14,894 nt of DNA from Actinomycetales bacterium UBA1383 (GTDB lineage Bacteria > Actinomycetota > Actinomycetes > Actinomycetales > Actinomycetaceae), in NCBI GenBank assembly GCA_002305415.1, contig DBQX01000087.1, positions 1 through 14,894 on the forward strand. The letters run 5' to 3'. Numbering within the stretch: position 1 is the first letter of the stretch; each line of letters opens with the position of its first letter. Both the position numbers and the translations under genes were made by a program. The notes beneath the pieces are model-generated. The model was not told the origin of the DNA and ran no database searches. It was given only the letters and a program-made list of their open reading frames with translations. Below are positions 1 through 8,277 of this stretch, one piece after another.

Positions 1-174
1 GACCGTTTGGCGGGGGTGAATGCGTCGGTTGGGGACGCGAGTGGGCTGGATCGCGCCCGGCCCGGCGTGCCCGGGCGCACTGGGGGCGCTTGCTGACGGT
101 TTGGCGGGGGTGAAGGCGTCGGTTGGGGACGCGAGTGGGGCTGGAGCGAATGCCTCGGTCGGGGACGCGGGTGG
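1..174. repeat. Degenerate GC-rich direct repeats at the left edge
   Basis: Positions 1-50 and 95-145 are two nearly identical copies of a unit of about 50 bp, beginning gaccgtttgg and gacggtttgg. They differ by two substitutions and one inserted G. A 27-bp core of this unit (18-44 and 112-138) recurs a third time in diverged form at 148-174. The first two copies are 94 bp apart and the second and third 36 bp apart. Copy 1 could be read as the tail of a protein ending at a TGA at 94-96, but copy 2 lies in a different frame after that stop, so a single coding explanation fails. The array probably continues off the left edge. Function is unknown; it could be intergenic repeat DNA or the decayed end of a repetitive gene. 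Confidence 0.6.
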
Positions 175-197
175 CGAAGCGTCGACCGAAACCCAGT

Positions 198-704
198 TCA
201 GTGGTCCCCGCCGCCGAGCTGTTCGAGCACGTGGGGGACCAGGGGCCCCACCACGGCGATGGCGTCCCGCACGCCTCCGGGAGAGCCGGGCGCGTTAACC
301 ACGAGGGCGCCGTCGGCGTCGCGGGAGGTGACCCCCACGAGGCCGCGGGAGAGGCCCGCGAGAGGCGTCGCAGCCAGGCCCGCCGCGCGTATCTGCTCGG
401 CGATCCCGGGTATCTCGGTGGCCAGCAGGGGTCCCGTCGCCTCGGGCGTCACGTCACGCGGCGTCACCCCGGTCCCGCCCGCGGTCAGGACCACGCGGGC
501 GCCCGCCCGTACGGCGGCGAGGATCGCGGCGCGGACCGCGGCGACGTCGTCCGGCACGATGACGACCTCGTCGACGACGACGCCGTGGCCGGCCAGCAGG
601 TCGCGGGCGAGGGGTCCGGAGCGGTCCTCACGCGCGCCGGACGCGCAGCGGTCCGAGACGGTGATGACGGCCCCGGGGACGTTCACGGAGTGGGTACGTG
701 GCAT
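198..704 (-). CDS. mog: MogA/MoaB-family molybdopterin adenylyltransferase
   Basis: This 168-aa protein belongs to the MogA/MoaB/Cnx1G family, which adenylylates molybdopterin with ATP before molybdate insertion, a cytoplasmic step of molybdenum-cofactor synthesis. The diagnostic motif TAGGTGVTPRDVTPEAT lies at residues 74-90, and NAPGSPGGVRDA at 137-148 is the conserved C-terminal loop. The RDVTPEAT wording is closer to Mog/Cnx1G than to E. coli MoaB, although the length is MoaB-like. The ATG at 704-702 was chosen because the protein then begins just before the first family strand (GAVITVSDR) and has GGTGG 5 bases upstream. An upstream in-frame extension to 905 would run through the divergent spacer and across the narK start, and adds no conserved sequence. 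It is divergent from narK; NarG needs Mo-bis-MGD, so the placement makes functional sense. Family assignment is firm; Mog versus MoaB is less so. Confidence 0.9.
   Translation of the reverse strand: MPRTHSVNVPGAVITVSDRCASGAREDRSGPLARDLLAGHGVVVDEVVIVPDDVAAVRAAILAAVRAGARVVLTAGGTGVTPRDVTPEATGPLLATEIPGIAEQIRAAGLAATPLAGLSRGLVGVTSRDADGALVVNAPGSPGGVRDAIAVVGPLVPHVLEQLGGGDH
202..241 (-). terminator. Possible hairpin terminator at the 3' end of the mog gene
   Basis: TGGTCCCC at 202-209 is the exact inverse complement of GGGGACCA at 234-241, giving an 8-bp stem around a 24-nt loop. It overlaps the last codons of the leftward mog gene. There is no T-run after it, so a classical intrinsic terminator is not shown; GC-rich actinobacteria often lack clear U-tracts. 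The same kind of stem also arises by chance in GC-rich coding DNA, so this is a weak call. Confidence 0.2.
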
Positions 705-706
705 GT

Positions 707-722
707 GTCCACCGTACTGGAC
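707..722. promoter_or_regulatory. Small inverted repeat just upstream of the mog start
   Basis: GTCCA (707-711) and TGGAC (718-722) form a perfect 5-bp inverted repeat around the 6-bp spacer ccgtac. It lies 3-18 bases upstream of the mog ATG and covers its GGTGG ribosome-binding sequence, so a bound protein or an RNA stem here could limit mog expression. The spacer hexamer CCGTAC is the same word as one arm of the larger palindrome at 833-865. The repeat is short and could be chance. Confidence 0.22.
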
Positions 723-832
723 AGGCGGGAGGTGACCCGCGGGTGGGACCTTCGTCGCGTTTCGCGGCCTCACCGCCATCCGGCAGGCCGGTTTGAGCCC
801 TGCCCACACGCCAAAGTCGGTCCGAAGTCCGG

Positions 833-865
833 CCGAAATTGTACGGTTGGCGCCGTACGTTTCGG
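833..865. promoter_or_regulatory. Two-part palindromic operator candidate upstream of narK
   Basis: The sequence contains CCGAAA (833-838), GTACGG (841-846), a 6-bp spacer ttggcg, CCGTAC (853-858) and TTTCGG (860-865). The inner arms are perfect inverse complements, and so are the outer arms; the only asymmetry is two bases versus one base between inner and outer arm. It ends 23 bases before the narK ATG. TACGGT at 842-847 also fits the actinobacterial -10 pattern TAnnnT, so a bound regulator could block or position RNA polymerase; no good -35 was seen. It does not resemble the TTGAT-N4-ATCAA FNR box. The binding protein is unknown; the regulator encoded at 9055-9783 is an obvious but unproven candidate. 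Confidence 0.5.
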
Positions 866-888
866 ACGCAACGACGCGGAGGCACGAA

Positions 889-2223
889 ATGACGGCGTTG
901 GACACTCGCGGACGTGTGCTTCACGGCTGGAATCCCGAGAACGAGGAGACCTGGGACAAGGGGATCGCCTGGAGGACGTTGTGGATCACGACGTTCTCCC
1001 TCACGCTCGCCTTCAGCACCTGGTTCCTGGTCTCCGCGATCGCGCCGCGGCTCAACTCGGTCGGGTTCACCCTCGACAAGAACCAGCTCTACTGGCTCGC
1101 GGCCCTCCCCGGCCTCGCTGGCGGGCTCATGCGGCTGGGGTACATGTTCCTGCCACCCATCCTCGGTACCCGGAAGCTGGTGGGGTACACCTCCCTGCTC
1201 ATGCTCATCCCCATGCTCGGGTGGGTCTGGGCGGTGCGTGACCCGTCCACCCCCGTGTGGGTGCTCATGACCTTCTCCTTCCTCACCGGCATCGGCGGCG
1301 GCGCCTTCTCCGGTTACATGCCGTCCACCGGGTACTTCTTCCCCAAGCGCATGGCGGGCACCGCCCTCGGCACACAGGCCGGAATCGGGAACTTCGGCGT
1401 CTCCCTCATCCAGCTGCTCGGCCCGTGGATCGTCGGCTTCGGGCTCCTTGGCACGGCGTTCATCGAGCCGCAGGAGACCACCGACGCCGGGATCATGTAC
1501 CTGCACAACATCCCGCTGCTGTTCGTGCCCTGGACCATCGTCGCGGCCGTGCTCGCCTTCACCATCCTCAAGGACGTGCCGATCAAGGCCAACTTCCGCC
1601 AGCAGATGGACATCTTCGGGAACAAGAACACCTGGATCCTGACCCTGATCTACATGATGACCTTCGGTGCGTTCTCGGGCTTCGCGGCACAGACCGCACT
1701 GCTCATCAACAACACCTTCGGTCCCACCTCCCCGTTCGCGGAGACGATGGATCCGGCCACCCTGCCCAAGGGGATCACCTACGCCTTCCTCGGTCCCCTC
1801 ATCGGGTCGATGTCCCGCGTGGCGTGGGGCCCCCTCTGCGACAAGTTCGGCGGGGCGATCTGGACGTTCGTCGCCGGGATCGGCATGACCATCTCGACGA
1901 CGGTGGCGGCCACGCAACTGCGGCCCACCTCTCCGGACACCTTCCCCATCTTCCTGTGGGCGATGCTGTTCCTGTTCTTCTTCGCAGGGGTCGGCAACGC
2001 GGCCACGTTCAAGCAGATGCCGATGATCATGCCGCCCCGGCAGGCCGGCGGTGTCATCGGCTGGACCGCCGCGCTCGCCGCGTTCGGTCCCTTCCTCGTC
2101 GGCGTCGGGCTCGCGGCGGTGGGCGGCCAGCCGTTCTTCATCGGGTGCGTCGTCTTCTTCGCGATCTGCACCGTGCTGACCTGGATCTTCTACGCCCGCC
2201 CGCACGCCCCGTTCCCCGGCTGA
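889..2223 (+). CDS. narK: NarK-type nitrate/nitrite transporter (E. coli NarK-like class)
   Basis: This 444-aa major facilitator superfamily protein of the nitrate/nitrite porter family is an inner-membrane carrier expected to have 12 transmembrane helices. Its N-terminus (WNPENEETWDKGIAWRTLW, residues 14-32) and the stretch LYWLAALPGLAGGLMRLGY match the class of E. coli NarK and NarK2, usually regarded as nitrate/nitrite exchangers. The two nitrate-signature regions are visible as GGGAFSGYMPSTGYFFPKR (136-154) and GVGNAATFKQMPM (367-379). R82 and R310 occupy the positions of the two substrate-binding arginines of E. coli NarK. The ATG at 889 has GGAGG at 878-882, six bases upstream. The frame is open back to 793, but that extension crosses the palindrome and lacks family sequence. 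It is first in the nar operon and ends 14 bp before narG. It would import nitrate for NarG and export nitrite. Confidence 0.93.
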   Translation: MTALDTRGRVLHGWNPENEETWDKGIAWRTLWITTFSLTLAFSTWFLVSAIAPRLNSVGFTLDKNQLYWLAALPGLAGGLMRLGYMFLPPILGTRKLVGYTSLLMLIPMLGWVWAVRDPSTPVWVLMTFSFLTGIGGGAFSGYMPSTGYFFPKRMAGTALGTQAGIGNFGVSLIQLLGPWIVGFGLLGTAFIEPQETTDAGIMYLHNIPLLFVPWTIVAAVLAFTILKDVPIKANFRQQMDIFGNKNTWILTLIYMMTFGAFSGFAAQTALLINNTFGPTSPFAETMDPATLPKGITYAFLGPLIGSMSRVAWGPLCDKFGGAIWTFVAGIGMTISTTVAATQLRPTSPDTFPIFLWAMLFLFFFAGVGNAATFKQMPMIMPPRQAGGVIGWTAALAAFGPFLVGVGLAAVGGQPFFIGCVVFFAICTVLTWIFYARPHAPFPG

Positions 2224-2237
2224 CCCAAGGAGGAAAC

Positions 2238-5200
2238 ATGTCGACCACGCAACAGGACCCCATGCGCTCCTACACCCCTGAGTCCGCCGCCGGCCTCTTC
2301 CGGCTCGGGAGCTACCTCAGGAAGGGCACGGCGTCGGCGGATGCCCGCCAGATCTTCCTCGAAGGCGGCCGGGAGTCCGACGCCTTCTACCGGGACCGCT
2401 GGGCGTACGACAAGGTGGTGCGCTCCACCCACGGCGTGAACTGCACCGGCTCGTGCTCCTGGAAGGTGTACGTGAAGGACGGCGTCATCACGTGGGAGTC
2501 GCAGCAGACGGACTACCCGTCCATCGGCACCGACATGCCGGAGTACGAGCCCCGCGGCTGCCCGCGCGGTGCCGCATTCGCGTGGTACACCTACTCGCCC
2601 ACCCGGATCCGGTACCCGCACGTCCGCTCCGCCCTCCTCGACCTCTACCGCGATGCCAAGGAGCGGCTCAAGGACCCGGTGCTCGCCTGGAAGGACGTCG
2701 TCGAGGATCCCGCGAAGGCCCGGGCGTACAAGTCGGCACGCGGCCGGGGCGGCATGGTGCGCGTCACCTGGCCCGAGGTGGTCGAGATCATCGCGGCCGC
2801 GCACGTCTACACCATCAAGAAGTACGGTCCCGACCGCCTCGCGGGGTTCACGGTCATCCCGGCGATGTCGATGATCTCCTACGGTGCCGGCTCCCGGTTC
2901 TACGAGCTGCTCGGCGGCGTGATGCTCTCGTTCTACGACTGGTACGCCGACCTTCCCATGGCCTCGCCGCAGGTCTTCGGTGACCAGACCGACGTCCCCG
3001 AGTCGGCGGACTGGTACAACTCCGGCTACCTCATCATGTGGGGCTCCAACATCCCGCTCACCCGGACTCCCGATGCCCACTTCATGACCGAGGCCCGTTA
3101 CCACGGCCAGAAGGTGGTGGCGGTCTCGCCCGACTACGCGGACAACACCAAGTTCGCGGACGAGTGGCTCCGGATCGCCCCCGGGACCGACGGCGCGCTC
3201 GCGATGGCCATGGGCCACGTGATCCTCTCGGAGTTCCACGTCAAGAACCGCACGCCGCGGTTCCACGAGTACATGAAGCGCTACACGGACGCGCCGTTCC
3301 TGGTCCGCCTCGAGAAGAAGGACGGCGCGTGGGTGCCCGGGAAGTTCCTCACCGCCGCCGACGTCGCGGGGCCCCTGGCCGCCACCGAGCACGCGGCGTT
3401 CCGCCCGCTCGTCCTCGACACGGCCGGCAACGCCGTCGACCCCGGCGGCACCCTGGCGGACCGCTTCGGGCCCGCCGGGGTCGGCAAGTGGAACCTCGAG
3501 ATGGCGGGCGTCGACCCGGCGCTGTCGATCCTCGACACCCCCGGCGCGAAGGGCATCCTCGGCCTCGGCGGTGCGAAGAAGGCCGAGGTGCTCCTCCCGC
3601 GCTTCGACCTGACCGGCGAGGCGGCGAACGGCTCGATCGGGGCGGGAGTGCTGCGCCGCGGCGTGCCCGCCAAGGAGATCGGCGGCCACCTCGTCACCAC
3701 GGTGTACGACCTGATGCTCGCCCAGTACGGCGTCAAGCGCGACGGGCTGCCCGGCGAGTGGCCCACGAGCTACGACGACGCCTCCTCGCCGGGTACCCCG
3801 GCGTGGCAGGAGGAGCACACGGGAGTCCCGGCGGCCGCCGCGATCCGCATCGGGCGTGAGTTCGCGCAGAACGCCGTCGACACCGAGGGCCGGTCCATGA
3901 TCGTCATGGGCGCGGGTACGAACCACTTCCTCCACTCCGACGAGATCTACCGGACCTTCCTCGCCCTCACCGCGATGACCGGGTGCCAGGGTGTCAACGG
4001 GGGCGGGTGGGCGCACTACGTGGGCCAGGAGAAGGTCCGCCCCATCACGGGCTGGTCCCAGTACGCGATGGCGCTGGACTGGCAGCGGCCCGCGCGCCAG
4101 ATGATCACGGCGGGCTACTGGTACGTCACCACCGACCAGTGGCGGTACGACGGCGCGCTCGCCGACCGATTCGCCTCACCCCTGTCGGAGGGCTCGTTCG
4201 CGGGCATGACGACGGCGGACACCGTCGTCGAGGCGTCCCGACGTGGCTGGATGCCGTCCTACCCGACCTTCAACCGCAACCCGCTCCTCCTGGGGGCCCA
4301 GGCCGCGGAGGCCGGGAAGCCGCCCGCGGAGTACGTCGTCGAGGAGCTGAAGGCGGGCAGGCTGGCCTTCGCCGTCGAGGACCCGGACGCCCCGGAGAAC
4401 TTCCCCCGGATCCTGGCCTCGTGGCGCACCAACCTGTTCGGCAGCTCGGCCAAGGGCGCGGAGTTCTTCATGAAGCACCTCCTGGGTGCGGACAACGCCG
4501 TCCGGGCGACCGAGGTTCCCGAGGGGTCCCGGCCACGCCAGATGGTGTGGCGGGACGAACCCGGCATCGGGAAGCTCGACCTGCTGTTCACCGCGGACTT
4601 CCGCAACACCTCGACGACGCTGCTCTCGGACATCGTCCTGCCGGCGGCGACGTGGTACGAGAAGCACGACCTCTCCTCCACGGACATGCACCCCTACGTG
4701 CACACCTTCAACGCGGCCATCGACCCCCCGTGGGAGACCCGGACGGACTTCCAGATCTTCCAGACGCTGGCGGCCCTTGTCTCCGAGATGTCCGCGCGCC
4801 ACCTCGGCACGCAGACCGACGTCGTCGCCGCCCCGCTGATGCACGACACGCCTGACGAGCTCGCCACCCCGCACGGGGTGGTCACCCCGTGGGCGGAGAC
4901 CGAGCTGAAGCCCGGGGTGACGATGCCCAAGCTGGTGCCGATCGAGCGGGACTACACGCAGATTCTCGCGAAGTTCAACACCCTCGGCCCGCTGGTGGAG
5001 AAGGTGGGCATGCCGACGAAGGGAGTGATGTTCAACCCGGACGAGGAGGTGAAGTACCTGGCGGCGCGCAACGGAGTCGCCGAGGGCGGCCCCGGCAAGG
5101 GCCGGGCGCTGCTGGACACCGACCTCAAGGCCGCCGAGATGATCCTGATGTTCTCCGGGACCACCAACGGGCGGCTCGCGACGCAGGGCTTCAAGAACCA

Positions 5201-5996
5201 GGAGAAGCGCACCGGTACGAGGATGGCGGACCTCTCCGAGGGGCAGGAGGACAACCGGATCACGCTCGCCGACGTGCAGTCCCATCCGATGCCGGTGATC
5301 ACCTCCCCGGAGTGGTCCGGCTCGGAGCACGGCGGACGGCGGTACTCGGCGTTCGTCATCAACGTGGAGCGGAAGAAGCCGTGGCACACCCTGACCGGGC
5401 GCCAGCACTTCTACCTGGACCACGACTGGATGCGGGACATGGGGGAGAACCTCCCGATCTACCGTCCGCCGGTGAACCTCAACGCCCTGTACGGCGAGGC
5501 GGCACCCGGCACCGTGCGGAAGGACGGTTCGGGCCAGGCGGAGGTGGCGGTCCGCTACCTCACCCCGCACAACAAGTGGGCGATCCACTCGCAGTACTTC
5601 GACAACCTGCACATGCTGTCGCTGTCCCGCGGCGGACAGGTGGTCTGGATGTCGCCGGCGGACGCCGGGAAGATCGGCGTGCGGGACAACGACTGGATCG
5701 AGGCGTACAACCGCAACGGCGTCGTCGCGGCCCGGGCGATCGTCTCGCACCGCATGCCCGAGGGAACCGTGTACATGTACCACGCCCAGGAACGCACGGT
5801 CGGGACTCCGGTGACCGAGGTCTCCGGAAAGCGCGGTGGTATCCACAACTCGCTCACCCGGATCCTCGTCAAGCCGTCGCACTATGTGGGCGGCTACGCC
5901 CAGCACAGTTACGCGTTCAACTACATCGGCCCCACCGGAAACCAGCGCGATGAGGTCACCGTGATCCGCCGTCGCAGCCAGGAGGTGCAATTCTGA
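2238..5996 (+). CDS. narG: Respiratory nitrate reductase alpha subunit NarG
   Basis: This 1252-aa catalytic subunit is essentially the length of E. coli NarG (1247 aa). It reduces nitrate to nitrite at a Mo-bis-MGD centre on the cytoplasmic side of the membrane. The FS0 [4Fe-4S] ligands are present: H65, C69 and C73 in HGVNCTGSCSW, and C108 in PRGCPRG. The Mo ligand aspartate is D238 in WYADLPMASP, followed by QTDVPESADWYNS. Further conserved blocks include GVNGGGWAHYVGQEK in the middle and GRQHFYLDHDWM in the C-terminal cofactor-binding domain. No Tat signal with a twin-Arg motif is seen, as expected for a NarG facing the cytoplasm. The ATG at 2238 has AAGGAGG at 2227-2233. The frame remains open upstream to 1257, but that part is a shadow of narK. 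The stop overlaps the narH start in TGATG. Confidence 0.98.
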   Translation: MSTTQQDPMRSYTPESAAGLFRLGSYLRKGTASADARQIFLEGGRESDAFYRDRWAYDKVVRSTHGVNCTGSCSWKVYVKDGVITWESQQTDYPSIGTDMPEYEPRGCPRGAAFAWYTYSPTRIRYPHVRSALLDLYRDAKERLKDPVLAWKDVVEDPAKARAYKSARGRGGMVRVTWPEVVEIIAAAHVYTIKKYGPDRLAGFTVIPAMSMISYGAGSRFYELLGGVMLSFYDWYADLPMASPQVFGDQTDVPESADWYNSGYLIMWGSNIPLTRTPDAHFMTEARYHGQKVVAVSPDYADNTKFADEWLRIAPGTDGALAMAMGHVILSEFHVKNRTPRFHEYMKRYTDAPFLVRLEKKDGAWVPGKFLTAADVAGPLAATEHAAFRPLVLDTAGNAVDPGGTLADRFGPAGVGKWNLEMAGVDPALSILDTPGAKGILGLGGAKKAEVLLPRFDLTGEAANGSIGAGVLRRGVPAKEIGGHLVTTVYDLMLAQYGVKRDGLPGEWPTSYDDASSPGTPAWQEEHTGVPAAAAIRIGREFAQNAVDTEGRSMIVMGAGTNHFLHSDEIYRTFLALTAMTGCQGVNGGGWAHYVGQEKVRPITGWSQYAMALDWQRPARQMITAGYWYVTTDQWRYDGALADRFASPLSEGSFAGMTTADTVVEASRRGWMPSYPTFNRNPLLLGAQAAEAGKPPAEYVVEELKAGRLAFAVEDPDAPENFPRILASWRTNLFGSSAKGAEFFMKHLLGADNAVRATEVPEGSRPRQMVWRDEPGIGKLDLLFTADFRNTSTTLLSDIVLPAATWYEKHDLSSTDMHPYVHTFNAAIDPPWETRTDFQIFQTLAALVSEMSARHLGTQTDVVAAPLMHDTPDELATPHGVVTPWAETELKPGVTMPKLVPIERDYTQILAKFNTLGPLVEKVGMPTKGVMFNPDEEVKYLAARNGVAEGGPGKGRALLDTDLKAAEMILMFSGTTNGRLATQGFKNQEKRTGTRMADLSEGQEDNRITLADVQSHPMPVITSPEWSGSEHGGRRYSAFVINVERKKPWHTLTGRQHFYLDHDWMRDMGENLPIYRPPVNLNALYGEAAPGTVRKDGSGQAEVAVRYLTPHNKWAIHSQYFDNLHMLSLSRGGQVVWMSPADAGKIGVRDNDWIEAYNRNGVVAARAIVSHRMPEGTVYMYHAQERTVGTPVTEVSGKRGGIHNSLTRILVKPSHYVGGYAQHSYAFNYIGPTGNQRDEVTVIRRRSQEVQF

Positions 5997-7603
5997 TGAA
6001 GGTCATGGCACAGATCGCGATGGTGATGAACCTCGACAAGTGCATCGGGTGCCACACCTGCTCGGTCACCTGCAAGCAGGCGTGGACCAACCGTGCCGGC
6101 ACGGAGTACGTCTGGTTCAACAACGTCGAGACCAAGCCCGGCGTGGGCTACCCGCGCGGGTACGAGGACCAGGAGAGGTGGCAGGGCGGCTGGACCCGCA
6201 CCTCCTCGGGCAGGCTGCAACTGCGCGCCGGCGGCCGTTTCAAGAAGCTCGTCACGATCTTCTCGAACCCGAAGATGCCCCTCCTCCAGGACTACTACGA
6301 GCCCTGGACCTACGAGTACGACAACCTGCTCGCCGCGCCCAAGGACTCGCCGTACCTGCCGACGGCGCGGCCGCGCTCGCAGGTCTCCGGGTTGCCGATG
6401 GACACCATCAAGTGGTCCGCGGCGTGGGATGACTCCCTCGGTGGCTCACTGGAGACGATGCACCAGGACCCCATCCTGAAGCAGATGGGCGAGAAGGTGA
6501 GGGCCGAGATCGAGCACACCTTCATGTTCTACCTGCCGCGCATCTGCGAGCACTGCCTCAACCCCAGCTGCGTGTCCTCGTGCCCGTCCGGCGCGATGTA
6601 CAAGCGCGTGGAGGACGGGATCGTCCTGGTGGACCAGGACAAGTGCCGCGGGTGGCGCATGTGCGTCTCCGGCTGCCCGTACAAGAAGGTCTACTTCAAC
6701 CACGTCACCGGCAAGGCCGAGAAGTGCACGCTGTGCTACCCGCGCCTGGAGGTGGGCCAGCCCACCGTGTGCTCGGAGACGTGCGTCGGGCGGCTGCGCT
6801 ACCTCGGCGTGGTGCTGTACGACGCCGACCGGGTGGGCGAGGTGGCCGCGGTGGAGGACGAGAAGGACCTCTACATGGCCCAGCGCTCGATCCTCCTGGA
6901 CCCGCACGATCCCGAGGTCATCCGCCACGCGCGCCGGAGCGGGATCCCGAGCTCGTGGGTGGAGGCCGCGCAGGAGTCCCCGATCTGGGACCTCATCGAG
7001 ACCTACGAGGTGGCCCTCCCGCTGCACCCCGAGTACCGCACCATGCCGATGGTCTGGTACATCCCGCCGCTCTCGCCCGTGGTGGACGCGGTGACCGCGT
7101 CCGGCGCCGACGGCGAGGACCACCGCAACCTCTACACCGCCCTCGCCACCATGCGCATCCCCCTGGAGTACCTGGCGGGCCTGTTCACCGCGGGCGACAC
7201 CCGGCCGGTGGAGCGCGCCCTGCGGCGGCTCGCGGCGATGCGGTCCTACATGCGGGATCTCAACCTGGGGAACGAGCCCCAGGAGGCGATCGCGGCCGCC
7301 GTCGGCATGACGGGGGAGAAGGTGGTCCAGATGTACCGACTGCTCGCCATCGCGAAGTACCGCGACCGGTACCGCATCCCCACCACCCACCCCGAGACCG
7401 AGCGGCAGTTCGACGAGCTGGGCTGCGCCCTCGACGTGCCCGGCGGGCCGGGCATGCAGGCCGCCGTCGGCGCGTTCCACGGCGTGCCCGCCGCAACCAG
7501 CCCCAACCTGCCCACCGGTCCGGGCCGGATCAGCCTGCTGGACTGGGACGGCGGCGCCGCCCCGGCGGGCCTGTTCCCGCCCAAGGCGGGTGAGAAGGTA
7601 TGA
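5996..7603 (+). CDS. narH: Respiratory nitrate reductase beta subunit NarH (four Fe-S clusters)
   Basis: This 535-aa electron-transfer subunit carries electrons from the NarI hemes to NarG. Four ferredoxin-type cysteine groups are visible: C16, C19, C22 and C26 (CIGCHTCSVTC); C184, C187, C192 and C196 (CEHCLNPSCVSSC); C217, C223 and C227 with W220 where a cysteine would be (CRGWRMCVSGC); and C244, C247, C259 and C263. The Trp substitution is the known NarH feature that gives one [3Fe-4S] cluster beside three [4Fe-4S] clusters. LALPLHPEYRT-like and PMVWYIPPLSP segments are also typical. It is slightly longer than E. coli NarH (512 aa), mainly at the C-terminus. The start at 5996 overlaps the narG stop by one base and has AGGAGGT at 5980-5986; the ATG at 6005 is possible but further from the ribosome site. 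The end overlaps narJ by ATGA. Confidence 0.98.
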   Translation: MKVMAQIAMVMNLDKCIGCHTCSVTCKQAWTNRAGTEYVWFNNVETKPGVGYPRGYEDQERWQGGWTRTSSGRLQLRAGGRFKKLVTIFSNPKMPLLQDYYEPWTYEYDNLLAAPKDSPYLPTARPRSQVSGLPMDTIKWSAAWDDSLGGSLETMHQDPILKQMGEKVRAEIEHTFMFYLPRICEHCLNPSCVSSCPSGAMYKRVEDGIVLVDQDKCRGWRMCVSGCPYKKVYFNHVTGKAEKCTLCYPRLEVGQPTVCSETCVGRLRYLGVVLYDADRVGEVAAVEDEKDLYMAQRSILLDPHDPEVIRHARRSGIPSSWVEAAQESPIWDLIETYEVALPLHPEYRTMPMVWYIPPLSPVVDAVTASGADGEDHRNLYTALATMRIPLEYLAGLFTAGDTRPVERALRRLAAMRSYMRDLNLGNEPQEAIAAAVGMTGEKVVQMYRLLAIAKYRDRYRIPTTHPETERQFDELGCALDVPGGPGMQAAVGAFHGVPAATSPNLPTGPGRISLLDWDGGAAPAGLFPPKAGEKV

Positions 7604-8277
7604 GCCTCCTCGCGCCAGACCCGGTCGCCGTCGTCGACCTCGACGACGACGCGCGCCGGATCGCCCACATGGCCGCCTCGGTCCTCCTCGACTATCCCGT
7701 GGAGGAGGAGGCGGTGACGCGCCTGGAGGTCGTCGCCGACGCCGTCGCCTCCCTGCCCGCGCCGGTCGCGGCGGCGTTCCAGCGATTCCTCGCCGCGGCA
7801 CTCGAGATGGGTCCCCGCGCGCTCGCGGAGCACTACATCGAGACCTTCGACCGGCGGCGCCGCTGCTCCCTGTACCTCTCGTACTACGACGCGGGTGACA
7901 CGCGGAAGAGGGGCGGGGCGATCCTGGCCTTCCAGGACGCCCTGACCGCCCTGGGCTGGGAGCTGGATCGGCGTGAACTGCCGGACTACCTGCCGGTGGT
8001 CCTCGAGCTCTCGGCGCGGTCGGACGACTCGCTGCCCGGGGAGCTCCTCGCCGCGCACCGCGACGGACTCGAGGTGATCCGCACGGCCCTGGCGCAGGTG
8101 GCCAGCCCGTACGAGTCCATCCTCGAAGCCGTCTGCATGACCCTTCCGCCGATCGACGACGAGACGCGGCAACGCTACGTCTCCCTCGTCACCCAGGGCC
8201 CCCCCGCCGAACTCGTCGGCATCGTCGACACGATGCCCTTCCCGCAGACCGGAGCTGCCAAGGAGGCACGGCCATGA
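7600..8277 (+). CDS. narJ: Nitrate reductase assembly chaperone NarJ
   Basis: This 225-aa cytoplasmic redox-enzyme maturation protein of the NarJ/TorD-like group binds the NarG apoprotein, helps Mo-cofactor and Fe-S insertion, and delays membrane docking until the enzyme is complete. The family hallmark is seen at about residues 86-106: YIETFDRRRRCSLYLSYYDAGDTRKRG, written here in parts as YIETFDRRRR, then CSLYLSYY, then DAGDTRKRG. Other segments are helical, as expected for the all-alpha fold, and no metal-binding motif or signal peptide is present. Length is close to E. coli NarJ (236 aa). Its ATG overlaps the narH stop by four bases and its stop overlaps the narI ATG by four bases, so translation is probably coupled across narH-narJ-narI. 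The assignment rests on the hallmark motif plus the narG-H-J-I order. Confidence 0.95.
   Translation: MSLLAPDPVAVVDLDDDARRIAHMAASVLLDYPVEEEAVTRLEVVADAVASLPAPVAAAFQRFLAAALEMGPRALAEHYIETFDRRRRCSLYLSYYDAGDTRKRGGAILAFQDALTALGWELDRRELPDYLPVVLELSARSDDSLPGELLAAHRDGLEVIRTALAQVASPYESILEAVCMTLPPIDDETRQRYVSLVTQGPPAELVGIVDTMPFPQTGAAKEARP

Noticed and set aside
53..78. GCGCCCGG/CCGGGCGC hairpin as terminator of the mog gene
   Set aside because: It is an 8-bp stem with no T-run, more than 100 bases beyond the mog stop and made only of G and C in a GC-rich repeat, so chance is as likely.
1..174. CRISPR array
   Set aside because: There are only two near-identical copies plus one partial, spacing is irregular (94 and 36 bp), there are no uniform unique spacers and no cas genes.
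1257..2237. In-frame upstream extension of narG by about 327 codons
   Set aside because: That stretch overlaps narK in another frame and reads as Arg/His/Pro-rich shadow. NarG homology starts after the AAGGAGG-preceded ATG at 2238.
2238..2330. Tat signal peptide on NarG
   Set aside because: No twin-arginine motif followed by a hydrophobic stretch; membrane-bound NarG faces the cytoplasm.
4176..5990. Open frames of about 500-600 codons on the minus strand opposite narK, narG and narH
   Set aside because: They are mirror frames of strongly conserved genes and are low in hydrophobic core residues, with Arg/Gly/His/Asp-rich sequence; none shows a family motif or a ribosome site.
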